From the NCBI RefSeq assembly GCF_008704425.1, contig NZ_CP023696.1:2032501-2096500 (forward strand): DNA of 64,000 nt, in the 5' to 3' direction. Shown here one piece after another: positions 26,912 through 35,800 of the stretch (positions are counted from its first letter, which is position 1; every line of letters begins with the position of its first letter). The notes under the pieces are model-generated. The model did no database searches. It worked only from the letters and a program-made list of their open reading frames with translations, and had not been told where the DNA came from. Both the position numbers and the translations under genes were made by a program. This DNA is from Streptomyces fradiae ATCC 10745 = DSM 40063 (GTDB lineage Bacteria; Actinomycetota; Actinomycetes; Streptomycetales; Streptomycetaceae).

Positions 26912-29257
26912 TCACGCGTCGGTCACCTTGACGTACAGGGCGTTGTGGCCGTCGTGGCGGAGGGTGAGCTCGACCATGAGCTGGGGCTGCCGCCGCAGGG
27001 CCCGCAGCAGGCGGCGCGCCGGCAGCAGGGGGCGCCGCCTGTGGCGCCGTACGGGCCGGTACGCGAAGACGTCGGCCTTGGCGACGATGTCGTCGAGCAG
27101 CCGCGCGACCTTCACCGGCGCCCGGTCCGGGGCGTACCGCAGCCACAGCGCCCACGTGTCCTGCTCGCGGCGGCGGCGCCCGGCCAGCTCCTCCCACGGC
27201 AGGTCCACCCGGAACCGGTCGCCGGGCAGCCAGGTGCCGGGGACGGCGACCTCCTCGTGGCTGTCGTACCGGCGCAGGACCAGCTCCGGCCGGTCGGCCC
27301 GGTCCGTGGCGGGCCCGAGGAGCCTGCCGGTGACGGTGGCGTGGTCGCGGGTCAGCCCGACGGCGCCGGCCTCGGCGTGCACGGGCCGCACCCAGGAGCG
27401 CAGCTCCAGCAGGTGCCGCGGGGGGCGGCGGTAGGGGACGAGATGGCGCACGCCGTCGCCGGGGGCCATCCGGTCGGCGGGGCGCAGCGATCCGCGCTGG
27501 TCGACGGCGCGGGCGGTGAGCGGGGTGCGCGCGCCGGTCGCGGGCTGCTCGACGTGGCACACCCAGTTCCCCTCGGGGAGGTCCGCGCCCGCGGGGATGG
27601 TGAGGGTGGCGTCGGGCCGGAAGGCGTACGTCCGCTCGACCGGTTCGCCGCTCTGGTTTCCGCCCCGGCCCTGGAGTACGGCGACGAGGCGCAGGCCGCC
27701 GGGGCGGGCGGCCAGGGCGGGCGGGGAGATCACGGTGACGGTGAGCGAACCGTCCGCCTCGGCGACGCAGTCGGCGACGGGGGCGGGGTCCTCGTGGGCG
27801 GGGTCCCCGGGCGCGGGGTTCTCGGGGCCGGGGTCCTCGGGCACGGGGTTCTCGGGGGCGAGGTTCTCGGGGCCGGGGCGCTGTTCCCCGGCGTCGGCCG
27901 GGTGTTCGCGCGCGCTCTCGTCCGGCCCGGCCGTCGCTCCACCGTGCACGTCCCCGTGCACGTCCCCGAGCGCGTTCCCGTACGCGTCCCCGGGCGCGTC
28001 CCCGGGCGCGTCCCCGTGGCCGCGGGCACCGTCCGGAGCGCCGGCGGCGGCAGGCCGTGTCTCCGCCCCGGCAGTCGCCGTCGCCGCGGGGACGGGCCGG
28101 GGCCGGGCCCGGCCGCCCGCGCCCAGCTCCGCGAAGAGGTCGGCGTACCGCCGGGCGATGACCGGCGGGTCGAAGCGCCGCGCGTTGCGCCGGGCGGCCT
28201 CGCCCATGCGGCGGCGCAGCCCCTCGTCCTCGATCAGCCGCAGCAGCGCGGCGGCCACGGCGTCGGCGTCGCCGACCGGTACGAGCAGCCCGTCCTCGCC
28301 GTCCTTGATGATTTCGCGGGGACCGTAGTCGCAGTCGGTGCTGACCATGGGGACGCCGCAGCGCATGGACTCGACGAGCGTCATGCCGAAGGACTCGTGC
28401 CGTGACGTGGACGCGGCGATGGCGCCCTTGACCCATTCGGGCTCGATGGGCGAGCGGGGGCCCATGAGGAGGACGTGGTCGTGCAGGCCGAGGTTCTCGA
28501 TGCGGCGGCGCAGCCTGTCCCGCTCGGTGCCCCAGCCGCAGATGCGCAGTGTCCACTCGGGCCGTACGGCGACGACCTGGGCGAAGGCGCGGATCAGTAC
28601 GTCGTACTGCTTCTCCGAGGAGAGCCGCCCGGCCGCGACGACGGTCGTGCCGGACTGGTCGGACGGCGCGACCATGGGCTCGGGGACGCTGTTCGGTATG
28701 GACAGCACACGGGTGCCGGGCAGCTTCATCTGCTCGCGCCACACCTGGGCGTCGCCCTCGGAGACGGTCACGAACGCGTCGAGCGCTTCGAGGTGGGGCC
28801 GCATCTCCTCGCGCAGGGCGGGCTTGTGGTGGTTGTGCGTCATGTGCTCCTGGCCGATGAGCACCGCGCCGTCGGGGGCGAACTGCGCGACGTACGCGAC
28901 CAGTCCGGGGCGGGTGCCGATCACCACGTCGGCGTCGGAGCGTGCGTAGTGGGCGCGGACCCGCTCGTCGGTGAGCCTGCTGTACTCCTTGTACCGCGCC
29001 TCGGTGCGGGGGAAGAACGCGGCGGGGGCGAGCTGGTCCGGGTGCTCCTTCTCGCACGTCGGCGACGCGGGGCGGGTGTCGACCAGGGGGACGACGGTGA
29101 TGCGCGGGTCGATGGTGAAGAGGGGGATGTCACGGTGCCGGAAGACGGAGACGATCTCGACCTCGTGCTGGTCGGCGAGCTCCTCGGCGAGGTTGAGCGT
29201 GGTGCGGATGGTCCCGCCGATGCCGTAGACGGTGTGGATGAGGAAAGAGATCTTCAC
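26912..29257 (-). CDS. GT4 glycosyltransferase with long repeat linker and C-terminal beta domain
   Basis: The 781-residue protein has a GT-B catalytic part in residues 1-390. The N-terminus KISFLIHTVYGIGGTIRTT and the donor-site motif ESMRCGVPMVSTDCDYGPRE (E-X7-E type) fit family GT4. A linker of about 130 residues follows, with tandem GDAPGDAYGN-type and ENPVPEDPGP-type repeats (about 27780-28060), then a C-terminal beta-rich region with Arg/Asp-rich segments. I chose the GTG at 29257 (VKISFLIHTVYG). It lies in the conserved wall-polymer module beside the CDP-ribitol synthase, so a role in glycosylating or priming that polymer is likely. The acceptor and sugar cannot be seen. Confidence 0.82.
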   Translation of the reverse strand: MKISFLIHTVYGIGGTIRTTLNLAEELADQHEVEIVSVFRHRDIPLFTIDPRITVVPLVDTRPASPTCEKEHPDQLAPAAFFPRTEARYKEYSRLTDERVRAHYARSDADVVIGTRPGLVAYVAQFAPDGAVLIGQEHMTHNHHKPALREEMRPHLEALDAFVTVSEGDAQVWREQMKLPGTRVLSIPNSVPEPMVAPSDQSGTTVVAAGRLSSEKQYDVLIRAFAQVVAVRPEWTLRICGWGTERDRLRRRIENLGLHDHVLLMGPRSPIEPEWVKGAIAASTSRHESFGMTLVESMRCGVPMVSTDCDYGPREIIKDGEDGLLVPVGDADAVAAALLRLIEDEGLRRRMGEAARRNARRFDPPVIARRYADLFAELGAGGRARPRPVPAATATAGAETRPAAAGAPDGARGHGDAPGDAPGDAYGNALGDVHGDVHGGATAGPDESAREHPADAGEQRPGPENLAPENPVPEDPGPENPAPGDPAHEDPAPVADCVAEADGSLTVTVISPPALAARPGGLRLVAVLQGRGGNQSGEPVERTYAFRPDATLTIPAGADLPEGNWVCHVEQPATGARTPLTARAVDQRGSLRPADRMAPGDGVRHLVPYRRPPRHLLELRSWVRPVHAEAGAVGLTRDHATVTGRLLGPATDRADRPELVLRRYDSHEEVAVPGTWLPGDRFRVDLPWEELAGRRRREQDTWALWLRYAPDRAPVKVARLLDDIVAKADVFAYRPVRRHRRRPLLPARRLLRALRRQPQLMVELTLRHDGHNALYVKVTDA

Positions 29258-29398
29258 CGATGCCCCATGTGTGTACGTGAGGGCGCACCGCGCGGTCGCC
29301 CGGACAGCTAGACGGTGCCGCTCCGGAAAAGGTTGTACGGACCAGGCACCATTCTCGGGCCGAGGCCCGGACCGCGCGCGCCGGGCGGCGGCGCGCAC

Positions 29399-29438
29399 GT
29401 GAACGGCGGGGCCGCCACCGGGCGGCCCCGCCGTTCAC
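29399..29438 (-). terminator. Strong hairpin downstream of obg
   Basis: Perfect stem GTGAACGGCGGGGCCGCC with its complement around a 4-nt loop, 65 bp beyond the obg stop. It is a long GC stem without a U-tract, typical for streptomycete terminators. Confidence 0.75.
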
Positions 29439-29502
29439 GGGCGGCCGAAGCCCCCCTGACGCGCCGTCAGTATCACCCGACGCGGCGTCAGAAGGGCGTC
29501 GG

Positions 29503-30939
29503 TCAGAAGGGGTTGAACTCGTCGTACTCGCGCTCCGCCTCGTCCCGCTCGGCCTGGCGGTCCTTGCGGCGCTGGGCGGCGGGCCGCGGAGCCTCGAAGC
29601 GGTGGTCCTCGCCGCGGCGGCCGAGCATCTCGGCACCCGCCATGAGCGTGGGCTCCCAGTCGAAGACGACGGCGTTGTCCTCGGAGCCGATGGCGACACC
29701 GTCGCCCGCCCGGGCACCGGCCTTCATCAGCTCGTCCTCGACACCGAGGCGGTTGAGGCGGTCGGCGAGGTAGCCGACGGCCTCGTCGTTGTTGAAGTCG
29801 GTCTGGCGGACCCAGCGCTCCGGCTTCTCGCCGCGCACCCGGTACAGGCCGTCCTCTTCCCGCGTGACGGTGAAGCCGGTGTCGTCCACGGCCTTCGGGC
29901 GGATGACGATGCGGGTCGCCTCCTCCTTCGGCTTCGCGGCGCGCGCCTGGGCGACGATCTCCGCGAGGGCGTACGACAGCTCCTTCAGGCCCTGGTGGGC
30001 GACGGCCGACACCTCGAAGACGCGGTAGCCGCGCGCCTCCAGGTCGGGGCGCACCATGTCGGCGAGGTCCTTGCCGTCCGGGATGTCGACCTTGTTGAGG
30101 ACGACGACGCGGGGCCGCTCGCCGAGCCCGCCGTACTGGCGCAGCTCCTCCTCGATGACGTCCAGGTCGGACAGCGGGTCGCGCTGCGACTCCAGGGTGG
30201 CGGTGTCCAGGACGTGCACCAGGACGCTGCACCGCTCGACGTGGCGCAGGAACTCCAGGCCGAGGCCCTTGCCCTGGCTGGCGCCGGGGATGAGGCCGGG
30301 CACGTCGGCGATCGTGTAGACGGTGGAGCCCGCGGTGACGACGCCGAGGTTCGGCACGAGAGTGGTGAACGGGTAGTCGGCGATCTTCGGCTTCGCGGCG
30401 GACAGCACGGAGATCAGCGAGGACTTGCCGGCGCTCGGGTAGCCGACCAGCGCCACGTCGGCGACGGTCTTCAGCTCCAGGACGATGTCCTGGAAGTCGC
30501 CGGGCTCGCCGAGCAGCGCGAAGCCGGGCGCCTTGCGGCGGGCCGAGGCCAGCGCGGCGTTGCCGAGGCCGCCGCGGCCGCCCTGCGCCGCCACGTACCG
30601 GGTGCCGTGGCCGACCAGGTCGGCGAGGACCTCACCGTTCCTGTCGAGGACGACCGTGCCGTCCGGCACCGGCAGGACGAGGTCCTGGCCGTCCTTGCCG
30701 GAGCGGTTGCCGCCCTCGCCGGGCTTGCCGTTGGTGGCCTTGCGGTGCGGGGAGTGGTGGTAGTCGAGCAGCGTGGTCACGGACTGGTCGACGACGAGGA
30801 TCACGTCCCCGCCGCGCCCGCCGTTGCCGCCGTCGGGGCCGCCGAGCGGCTTGAACTTCTCCCGGTGGACGGAGGCACAGCCGTGGCCTCCGTTACCCGC
30901 GGCGACGTGCAGCTCGACGCGGTCCACGAAGGTGGTCAT
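29503..30939 (-). CDS. obgE: Obg family GTPase, long actinobacterial form
   Basis: Ribosome-associated GTPase; in S. coelicolor Obg affects the onset of aerial growth. The 478 residues comprise the glycine-rich Obg domain ([30 protein letters not shown]), the G domain (Walker [10 protein letters not shown] at 166-174, switch [18 protein letters not shown]), the OCT domain around residues 330-410 ([20 protein letters not shown]), and a charged C-terminal extension. It follows rpmA by 134 bp with a hairpin between, so expression may be partly uncoupled from the ribosomal genes. Confidence 0.97.
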   Translation of the reverse strand: MTTFVDRVELHVAAGNGGHGCASVHREKFKPLGGPDGGNGGRGGDVILVVDQSVTTLLDYHHSPHRKATNGKPGEGGNRSGKDGQDLVLPVPDGTVVLDRNGEVLADLVGHGTRYVAAQGGRGGLGNAALASARRKAPGFALLGEPGDFQDIVLELKTVADVALVGYPSAGKSSLISVLSAAKPKIADYPFTTLVPNLGVVTAGSTVYTIADVPGLIPGASQGKGLGLEFLRHVERCSVLVHVLDTATLESQRDPLSDLDVIEEELRQYGGLGERPRVVVLNKVDIPDGKDLADMVRPDLEARGYRVFEVSAVAHQGLKELSYALAEIVAQARAAKPKEEATRIVIRPKAVDDTGFTVTREEDGLYRVRGEKPERWVRQTDFNNDEAVGYLADRLNRLGVEDELMKAGARAGDGVAIGSEDNAVVFDWEPTLMAGAEMLGRRGEDHRFEAPRPAAQRRKDRQAERDEAEREYDEFNPF

Positions 30940-31006
30940 GGTGGGGTGCCTCCAGCGGTGCGGAAAGAAAGAAACGTACGAGGTGTCTCAGCTGTAACAC
31001 GCGAAA

Positions 31007-31057
31007 GGCGGACCCTCTTCCCGCACGGCGTACACCGTACGGGAGGAGAGGCCCGCC
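31007..31057 (-). terminator. Long imperfect hairpin between rpmA and obg
   Basis: The stem (GGCGG..CCCTCTTCCCGCACGG against its imperfect complement) has a 4-nt loop and is followed on the minus strand by TTTCGCG. It is probably a partial terminator that lowers readthrough from the ribosomal genes into obg. Confidence 0.55.
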
Positions 31058-31073
31058 CTCGCGAAGCGTCCGA

Positions 31074-31328
31074 TCAGGCGACCGGGACGATGTTCACGAC
31101 CTTGCGACCGCGGAAGGTGCCGAACTGCACCGAACCGGCCTGCAGCGCGAACAGCGTGTCGTCGCCGCCGCGGCCGACGCCCGCGCCCGGGTGGAAGTGG
31201 GTGCCGCGCTGGCGGACCAGGATCTCACCGGCGTTGACGACCTGACCGCCGAAGCGCTTCACGCCGAGCCGCTGAGCGTTGGAGTCGCGACCGTTCCGGG
31301 TGGACGATGCGCCCTTCTTGTGTGCCAT
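31074..31328 (-). CDS. rpmA: Ribosomal protein L27
   Basis: The 84-residue bL27 of the large subunit. It starts [16 protein letters not shown] and contains [23 protein letters not shown] and [16 protein letters not shown], the invariant family sequence. It has no N-terminal extension of the cleaved Firmicute type. It follows rplU after 14 bp, so the two are co-transcribed. Confidence 0.98.
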   Translation of the reverse strand: MAHKKGASSTRNGRDSNAQRLGVKRFGGQVVNAGEILVRQRGTHFHPGAGVGRGGDDTLFALQAGSVQFGTFRGRKVVNIVPVA

Positions 31329-31342
31329 GTCTCCTCAGTCCC

Positions 31343-31663
31343 TTACTTCGCGGCCGTGGGGATCGCCGTGACCTTGATCGCCGTGTACTGCTGGCGGTGG
31401 CCCTGACGACGGCGGTAGCCGGTCTTGTTCTTGTAGCGCAGGATGTCGATCTTGGCGCCCTTGTGGTGGTCCACGACCTCGGCCTGGACCTTGATCCCGG
31501 CCAGGACCCACGGGTCGCTGGTCACGGCGTCGCCGTCGACAACGAGCAGGGTCGAGAGCTCGACCGTGTCGCCAACCTTGGCAGTGGAAATCTTGTCAAC
31601 CTCAACGATGTCGCCGACAGCAACCTTGTGCTGGCGACCACCGCTGCGCACGATGGCGTACAC
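31343..31663 (-). CDS. rplU: Ribosomal protein L21
   Basis: The 106-residue bL21 of the large subunit: [18 protein letters not shown] at the N-terminus and [19 protein letters not shown] near the C-terminus. The GTG start at 31663 has GGAGAG 6-7 nt upstream; the longer open frame to 31837 covers the leader and promoter. The transcript has a 5' leader of about 150 nt, long enough for autoregulation, but I see no assignable structure. Confidence 0.97.
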   Translation of the reverse strand: MYAIVRSGGRQHKVAVGDIVEVDKISTAKVGDTVELSTLLVVDGDAVTSDPWVLAGIKVQAEVVDHHKGAKIDILRYKNKTGYRRRQGHRQQYTAIKVTAIPTAAK

Positions 31664-31821
31664 GCGGATCTCTCCTCGCTCGTAACGGAAACCCCTGACG
31701 CCAGCCGCCCGCACGGGCCGGGGCCCGCGACTGAACCGGATGGTCGAGACGGCCTCCCCCGACCTGGGCCGGGAGGGAAGGTGCTCAGGAGCTGGCGCGC
31801 ATGGAAACACGCCGACGGTCA

Positions 31822-31850
31822 AGACTAGGCGCCCCACCCTGACCGGTCAA
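31822..31850 (-). promoter_or_regulatory. Vegetative-type promoter for rplU-rpmA-obg
   Basis: TTGACC (31850-31845), 17-bp spacer, TAGTCT (31827-31822), a good match to the HrdB/sigma-70 consensus about 160 bp upstream of the rplU start. A perfect palindrome TGACCGGTCA (31840-31849) overlaps the -35 element. Confidence 0.7.
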
Positions 31851-31969
31851 ACCGGGCCGGGGCGGGCGACGGCCGGGCCGCCGGGACCCCACCCGGCCGT
31901 GAGCCGCCCCCGGACCCGCCGCCACAACCGCGACCGCCCCATCACCGCCACCGAAGAGGGCTCACCCCG

Positions 31970-32257
31970 CCTTCGGGCACTCGACCGCCGCCTGGCCCTT
32001 GGAACGGGGCGTCGACCTCGCCGTGATCAAGGGGCCCCTCGGCCAAGCACATCGGCGCAACCGCCACCGTCGACGCCCACGTCCTCCTCCGCCTCCAGCG
32101 AGACGCCATCGATGCCCTCAGCACCGCGCTCAGCAGTGCTGGGATCACAGAGACGGCCTGCTTCGATGACGAAGAACCGCCGCCTTGCACCGCCCTCGTC
32201 CGCTGCCGTCAGTTACGGCCCTCACCCCGCGCAGAGGCCCCGCCAGGGCAAACCTGA
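31970..32257 (+). pseudogene. Decayed tyrosine recombinase (phage-type integrase) C-terminus
   Basis: Conceptual translation across two frameshifts gives HSTAAWPLERGVDLAVIKG, then LGQ, then HIGATATVDAHVLLRLQRDA. This lines up with the conserved end of actinobacterial integrases (LRHSTA...LLGHAHIGVTATVYAHVRLRLQRDAI). An extra base precedes HST and two bases are lost after LGQ. The box-II His is Gln and the catalytic Tyr is Asp, so the protein would be inactive even in frame. The N-terminal two thirds are missing. Frame 2 ends at TGA 32255-32257, followed by a terminator. It is convergent with the toxin operon and divergent from rplU; it marks a former integration event. Confidence 0.75.
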
Positions 32258-32266
32258 CGGGGCTTC
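32235..32266 (+). terminator. Terminator after the integrase remnant
   Basis: AGGCCCCG.CAGG pairs with CCTG.CGGGGCTT around GCAAA. It overlaps the residual stop codon, and this layout supports a once functional integrase gene. Confidence 0.65.
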
Positions 32267-32401
32267 ACACCTGTGCTGGAATCCCAGGGAAATTGAATCC
32301 AGCTCCGAGAACTTCCCATTGCGCGAGCAGTTTCGAACTGGGCTAACCCTCTGGAAATGTGAACCCAGGACAAGCATTCAGTTCAGTCCCGGGAAGAATC
32401 G

Positions 32402-32788
32402 CTACATCGAACTCTCTGCCCCCTGGAGAGCCGCACAGATCGCCCACCCCACAGCCTGAACATTCTCACTGTAGAAGCCGTACCTGTTGTGAAACGCCTC
32501 TTCCGATGAGCGATTCAAGAAGGCGAACGCTAGGGCCCCATACAGCACCCGCAGATCGGAGTGACTCAACGGCACCTCAATGCTCGAGAGGGACTGGAAG
32601 TCCACCTCTCGGCCCCTCAGTTCGAGGAGTTCCGCCGACGCGTCACCGGCCACGACGCCCACCACTTCCAAGGAGTGACTGCCGCCATAAAGATCCACAA
32701 GCACCCTTCTGGCCAGTTCGAATTGGGCCGGAGTGAGGCTGAGTACGTAGCTTTCACCCGAACGCCTGAGGCGAACCCTCCTATACAT
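32402..32788 (-). CDS. Probable immunity protein for the RHS toxin
   Basis: A 128-residue soluble protein starting MYRRVRLRRSGESYVLSLTP, with an alpha/beta pattern (FELARRVLVDLYGG, SSIEVPLSHSDLRVLYGAL, FAFLNRSSEEAFHNR). I recognise no family. It starts 15 bp after the stop of the RHS gene on the same strand, exactly where immunity genes of polymorphic toxins sit. Its codons are richer in A/T at third positions than the neighbours, as is the 3' end of the toxin gene, which fits exchange of the toxin-immunity cassette as a unit. The function is inferred from position only. Confidence 0.6.
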   Translation of the reverse strand: MYRRVRLRRSGESYVLSLTPAQFELARRVLVDLYGGSHSLEVVGVVAGDASAELLELRGREVDFQSLSSIEVPLSHSDLRVLYGALAFAFLNRSSEEAFHNRYGFYSENVQAVGWAICAALQGAESSM

Positions 32789-32803
32789 GCGACCTCACCC
32801 CGG

Positions 32804-35800
32804 CTAATTGAAGATGCTGTTGAACTCGTCCAACGATTGGTGATAAGCGTGAACCATGTAGGAGTTTTGGACGATCGTCACGCCTCTACCCCTTGAATCC
32901 ACCCTACTCTCATCGCGTCTGGCAGTTGTTCCCGGCTTCCTTCGGTCGACATGGGTCATACCCAAGTCGCGCTGACCAGCCAAGTACCGCCCCAATTCAT
33001 CCGTGTTGCCGCCGATTCCACTAATGGTGTGATCCGCTGCATCGCTGGCCGAGTTGCAGGACGGACACATGCGCTGAACGTTATAGTCAACGCCATCGGC
33101 AATGTCATTCCCATGGCGATCCTGAAGTGCTGCGTGCGCATCGTCGTCGATCCCTCCGCAGTTGTGAACGAGGACCGACGCAGCCCCAGCCAGCACATAA
33201 TACGTGTGGATGTCCGTCAGGGTCAGGTCGTGGGTGCGCTGGCGCTGGTCGAACGGGCGGACGGACTTCACCGGAGCCACGTCGCCGTCGGCCGTGCGCA
33301 GTTCCATGCCCGGCTTGAGGTCGCCGGCCTCGATCCAGCGGTTCTCGGACTCCACCCAGAAGGGGTGGGTCGTGGTGGAGATCAGGGCTTCCGGCCGACC
33401 CGTGCCGCCCTCGATCGTCAGGTCGACGAAGTGCTTGTCGTCCTCTGTGACGATGGTGCCGGCGACCTCGCGGACCGTGGTCTCGCCCGTCTCGGGGTCC
33501 GTCACCTTGAGCTTGTCGCCGAGTTCCACCTCCTCGATCGGCTTGGTGGTGCCGTCCTCGAGGAGGACCAGGGTGCCCGGCAGGAAGCTGTGGCAGCCGG
33601 TCTTCAGCCGGAGCTGCGCCGCCTTCTTTCTGGCCGCCGCCAGTTTGTCCTGCGCTTTGGCCAGGACCCCCCGGGCTCTGTCCACGGCCTTGCCGGCCTC
33701 GAAGTAGCCCTTCACGCCGTCGATGAGTTCGCCGACGAGGCCGACGATCCTCTTCCCGAGCGCGTAGCCCTTCTTGATGTTCCACGGCATGCCGTACTTC
33801 GCCAGGAGCTTTCCGGCGATACCGCCGGCGAAGCTGCCCGCGATGTTGAGCAGGGTCTCGCCGCACGCCCCAAGGTCGCCGCTGGAGACGCAGTCGAAGG
33901 CGGCCGTGATGCCGAGCTCGTCCTTGACGATCTTGATCAGCGTCTTGGCGGCCTTCTTGATGCGCTGCCGGGCGTCGGACTTCTGCTCCTCGGCCCCCGA
34001 GAAGATCTTCTTGGCCTCGTTGACGTCGCTCTCGGCGTCGTCGACCGGGTCGGACTTGCCCGTGGGGCGTCCGTGCCGGCAGTCGATCTCGCGGGTCATG
34101 CACTCGGCCGGCATCAGTCCGCTCGGGTCCGACAGCGTGACCGGGCTGTTGTTGGCGTAGGCGTAGCCGTTCATCTGCTGCGGCTGCGTGTAGTCGATGA
34201 TCGGGTCGACGGAGATGAACTTGCCGATCACCGGGTCGTACTCGCGGGCGCCCAGATGTGTCAGCCCCGTGGACTTGTCGATCGTGCCGCCGACATAGCC
34301 CTTCTCCCCCGGCCATGTGCCCGTGGCCTGGCCGCGTTCGACGCCGTACGGGTCGAAGCGGCGCTGGGAGACGGCTCCGGTGGCGGAGTCGATCGCCACC
34401 TCGCCCGTGCCGTGGTGGTCGGAGGCGATGAAGGAGACCTTGTTGTCGTCGGTGCGGACCGCGACGGTCTGTCCGGCGAAGGTGTAGTACCGGGTCGCCT
34501 CGGTCTTCGTGCCGTCGGCGGAGAGCTTCAGCTCCATGCCGGGCAGGTAGACGGTGGTGCCGGTCGGGTCCTTGCGCTGGATGCGGTTGCCGCTGCCGTC
34601 GTACAGGTACGTCGTCTCGGTGCCGTTCGCCTCCGTGGCCTTGGCGAGCTTGCCCTGGTCGTTCCACTCCAGCACCTGGGCGTCGCCGCCGATGACGCGC
34701 TTGGTGGTGTTGCCGGCGGCGTCGTACTCGTACGTCGACTGGCGGTCGCCCGTCGGTGTCTTCTCGACGACCTTGGTCAGCTGGTGCGGCCCGTTCCCGG
34801 CCGCGCCCGCCGCGCCGTAGGTGTAGGTGCGGGTGATGTCCTTCGACGCGTCCAGGGACGTGTCGTGGACGGTCTCCGAGGTGCGGTTGCCGATGGCGTC
34901 GGTGACGTACGACTTCCAGTACGGCGCCGGGCCGCCGAGCGCGCTCGCGCCGGGCGCGGCCTGGCAGGCCGCGGGGCCCGAGCCCGACACCGGCGCGGTG
35001 GAGCCGATGGTTCCCGAGCCGGAGGCGTCCGTCGCCGTGGCCGCCGGGGTCCACGCCGCGGCGAGCCGCTGCCGGTTGTCGTACCGGAAGCACTGGACGT
35101 CGGGGGCGGCGGTGTTCGCCGTGTCGGCGACGGAGAGGACGTTGCCCGCCTGGTCGTAGGAGTAGGTCGACTCCTTGACCCGTGCGGGCGCGCCGTACAC
35201 GTCCACCAGGGACCGGGTGAGGCGGTCGGTGCCCTTCTCGTAGGCGAAGGTGTTCCAGACCTTCTTCCCGGTGCCGGTGAAGAGTTCGAGCTGCTGCAGG
35301 TGGCTCTGGCCGCTGTAGACCGCGTCGGTGACGTAACCCGACATGCTCTTCGGGCGCTGCAGCTCGTCGTAGCCGTAGACCAGGCCCTCGGCGGGCAGGC
35401 CGCCGGCCGCGGGCAGGGAGCTGCCCTGCAGGGTGCCGTCCCTGTTGTAACTGGAGGTGTAGAGGTAGTTGCCGGCCAGGGCGCCCTGAGATTCCGGTAC
35501 GACGTGCATCGTCTTGAGCGGCTGGTAGAACCGGTCCATCTCCTGCACGACCGACGCGAAGTACTCGGTCGGAGAGGTGTAGGTGAGGTTCGCCCACGCC
35601 TTGCCCAGCCAGCCCGCCTTGTCGTAGCGGGTCTCGCTGAGCTTCGTGCCGGTGTCGGGCGCGCCCTGCCAGGTGGCCGTGACGCGTCCCAGCTTGTCGT
35701 AGACGGTGGAGGTCCGCTTGCCGCGGGCGTCCGTCACCGCGACGGGACGGTCGAGCTCGTCGTACCGGGTCGTCGAGGTGCCGGCGTCGGGGTCGACGCT

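Noticed and set aside
32186..32203. TTA codon in the integrase remnant as a sign of bldA control
   Set aside because: The gene is a frameshifted pseudogene, so codon-based control has no meaning.
32275..32360. tRNA-like sequence (TTCAATT loop-like segment, minus strand) that might be an attachment site
   Set aside because: No acceptor stem pairing and no proper anticodon arm could be built; it may be a relic but cannot be supported.
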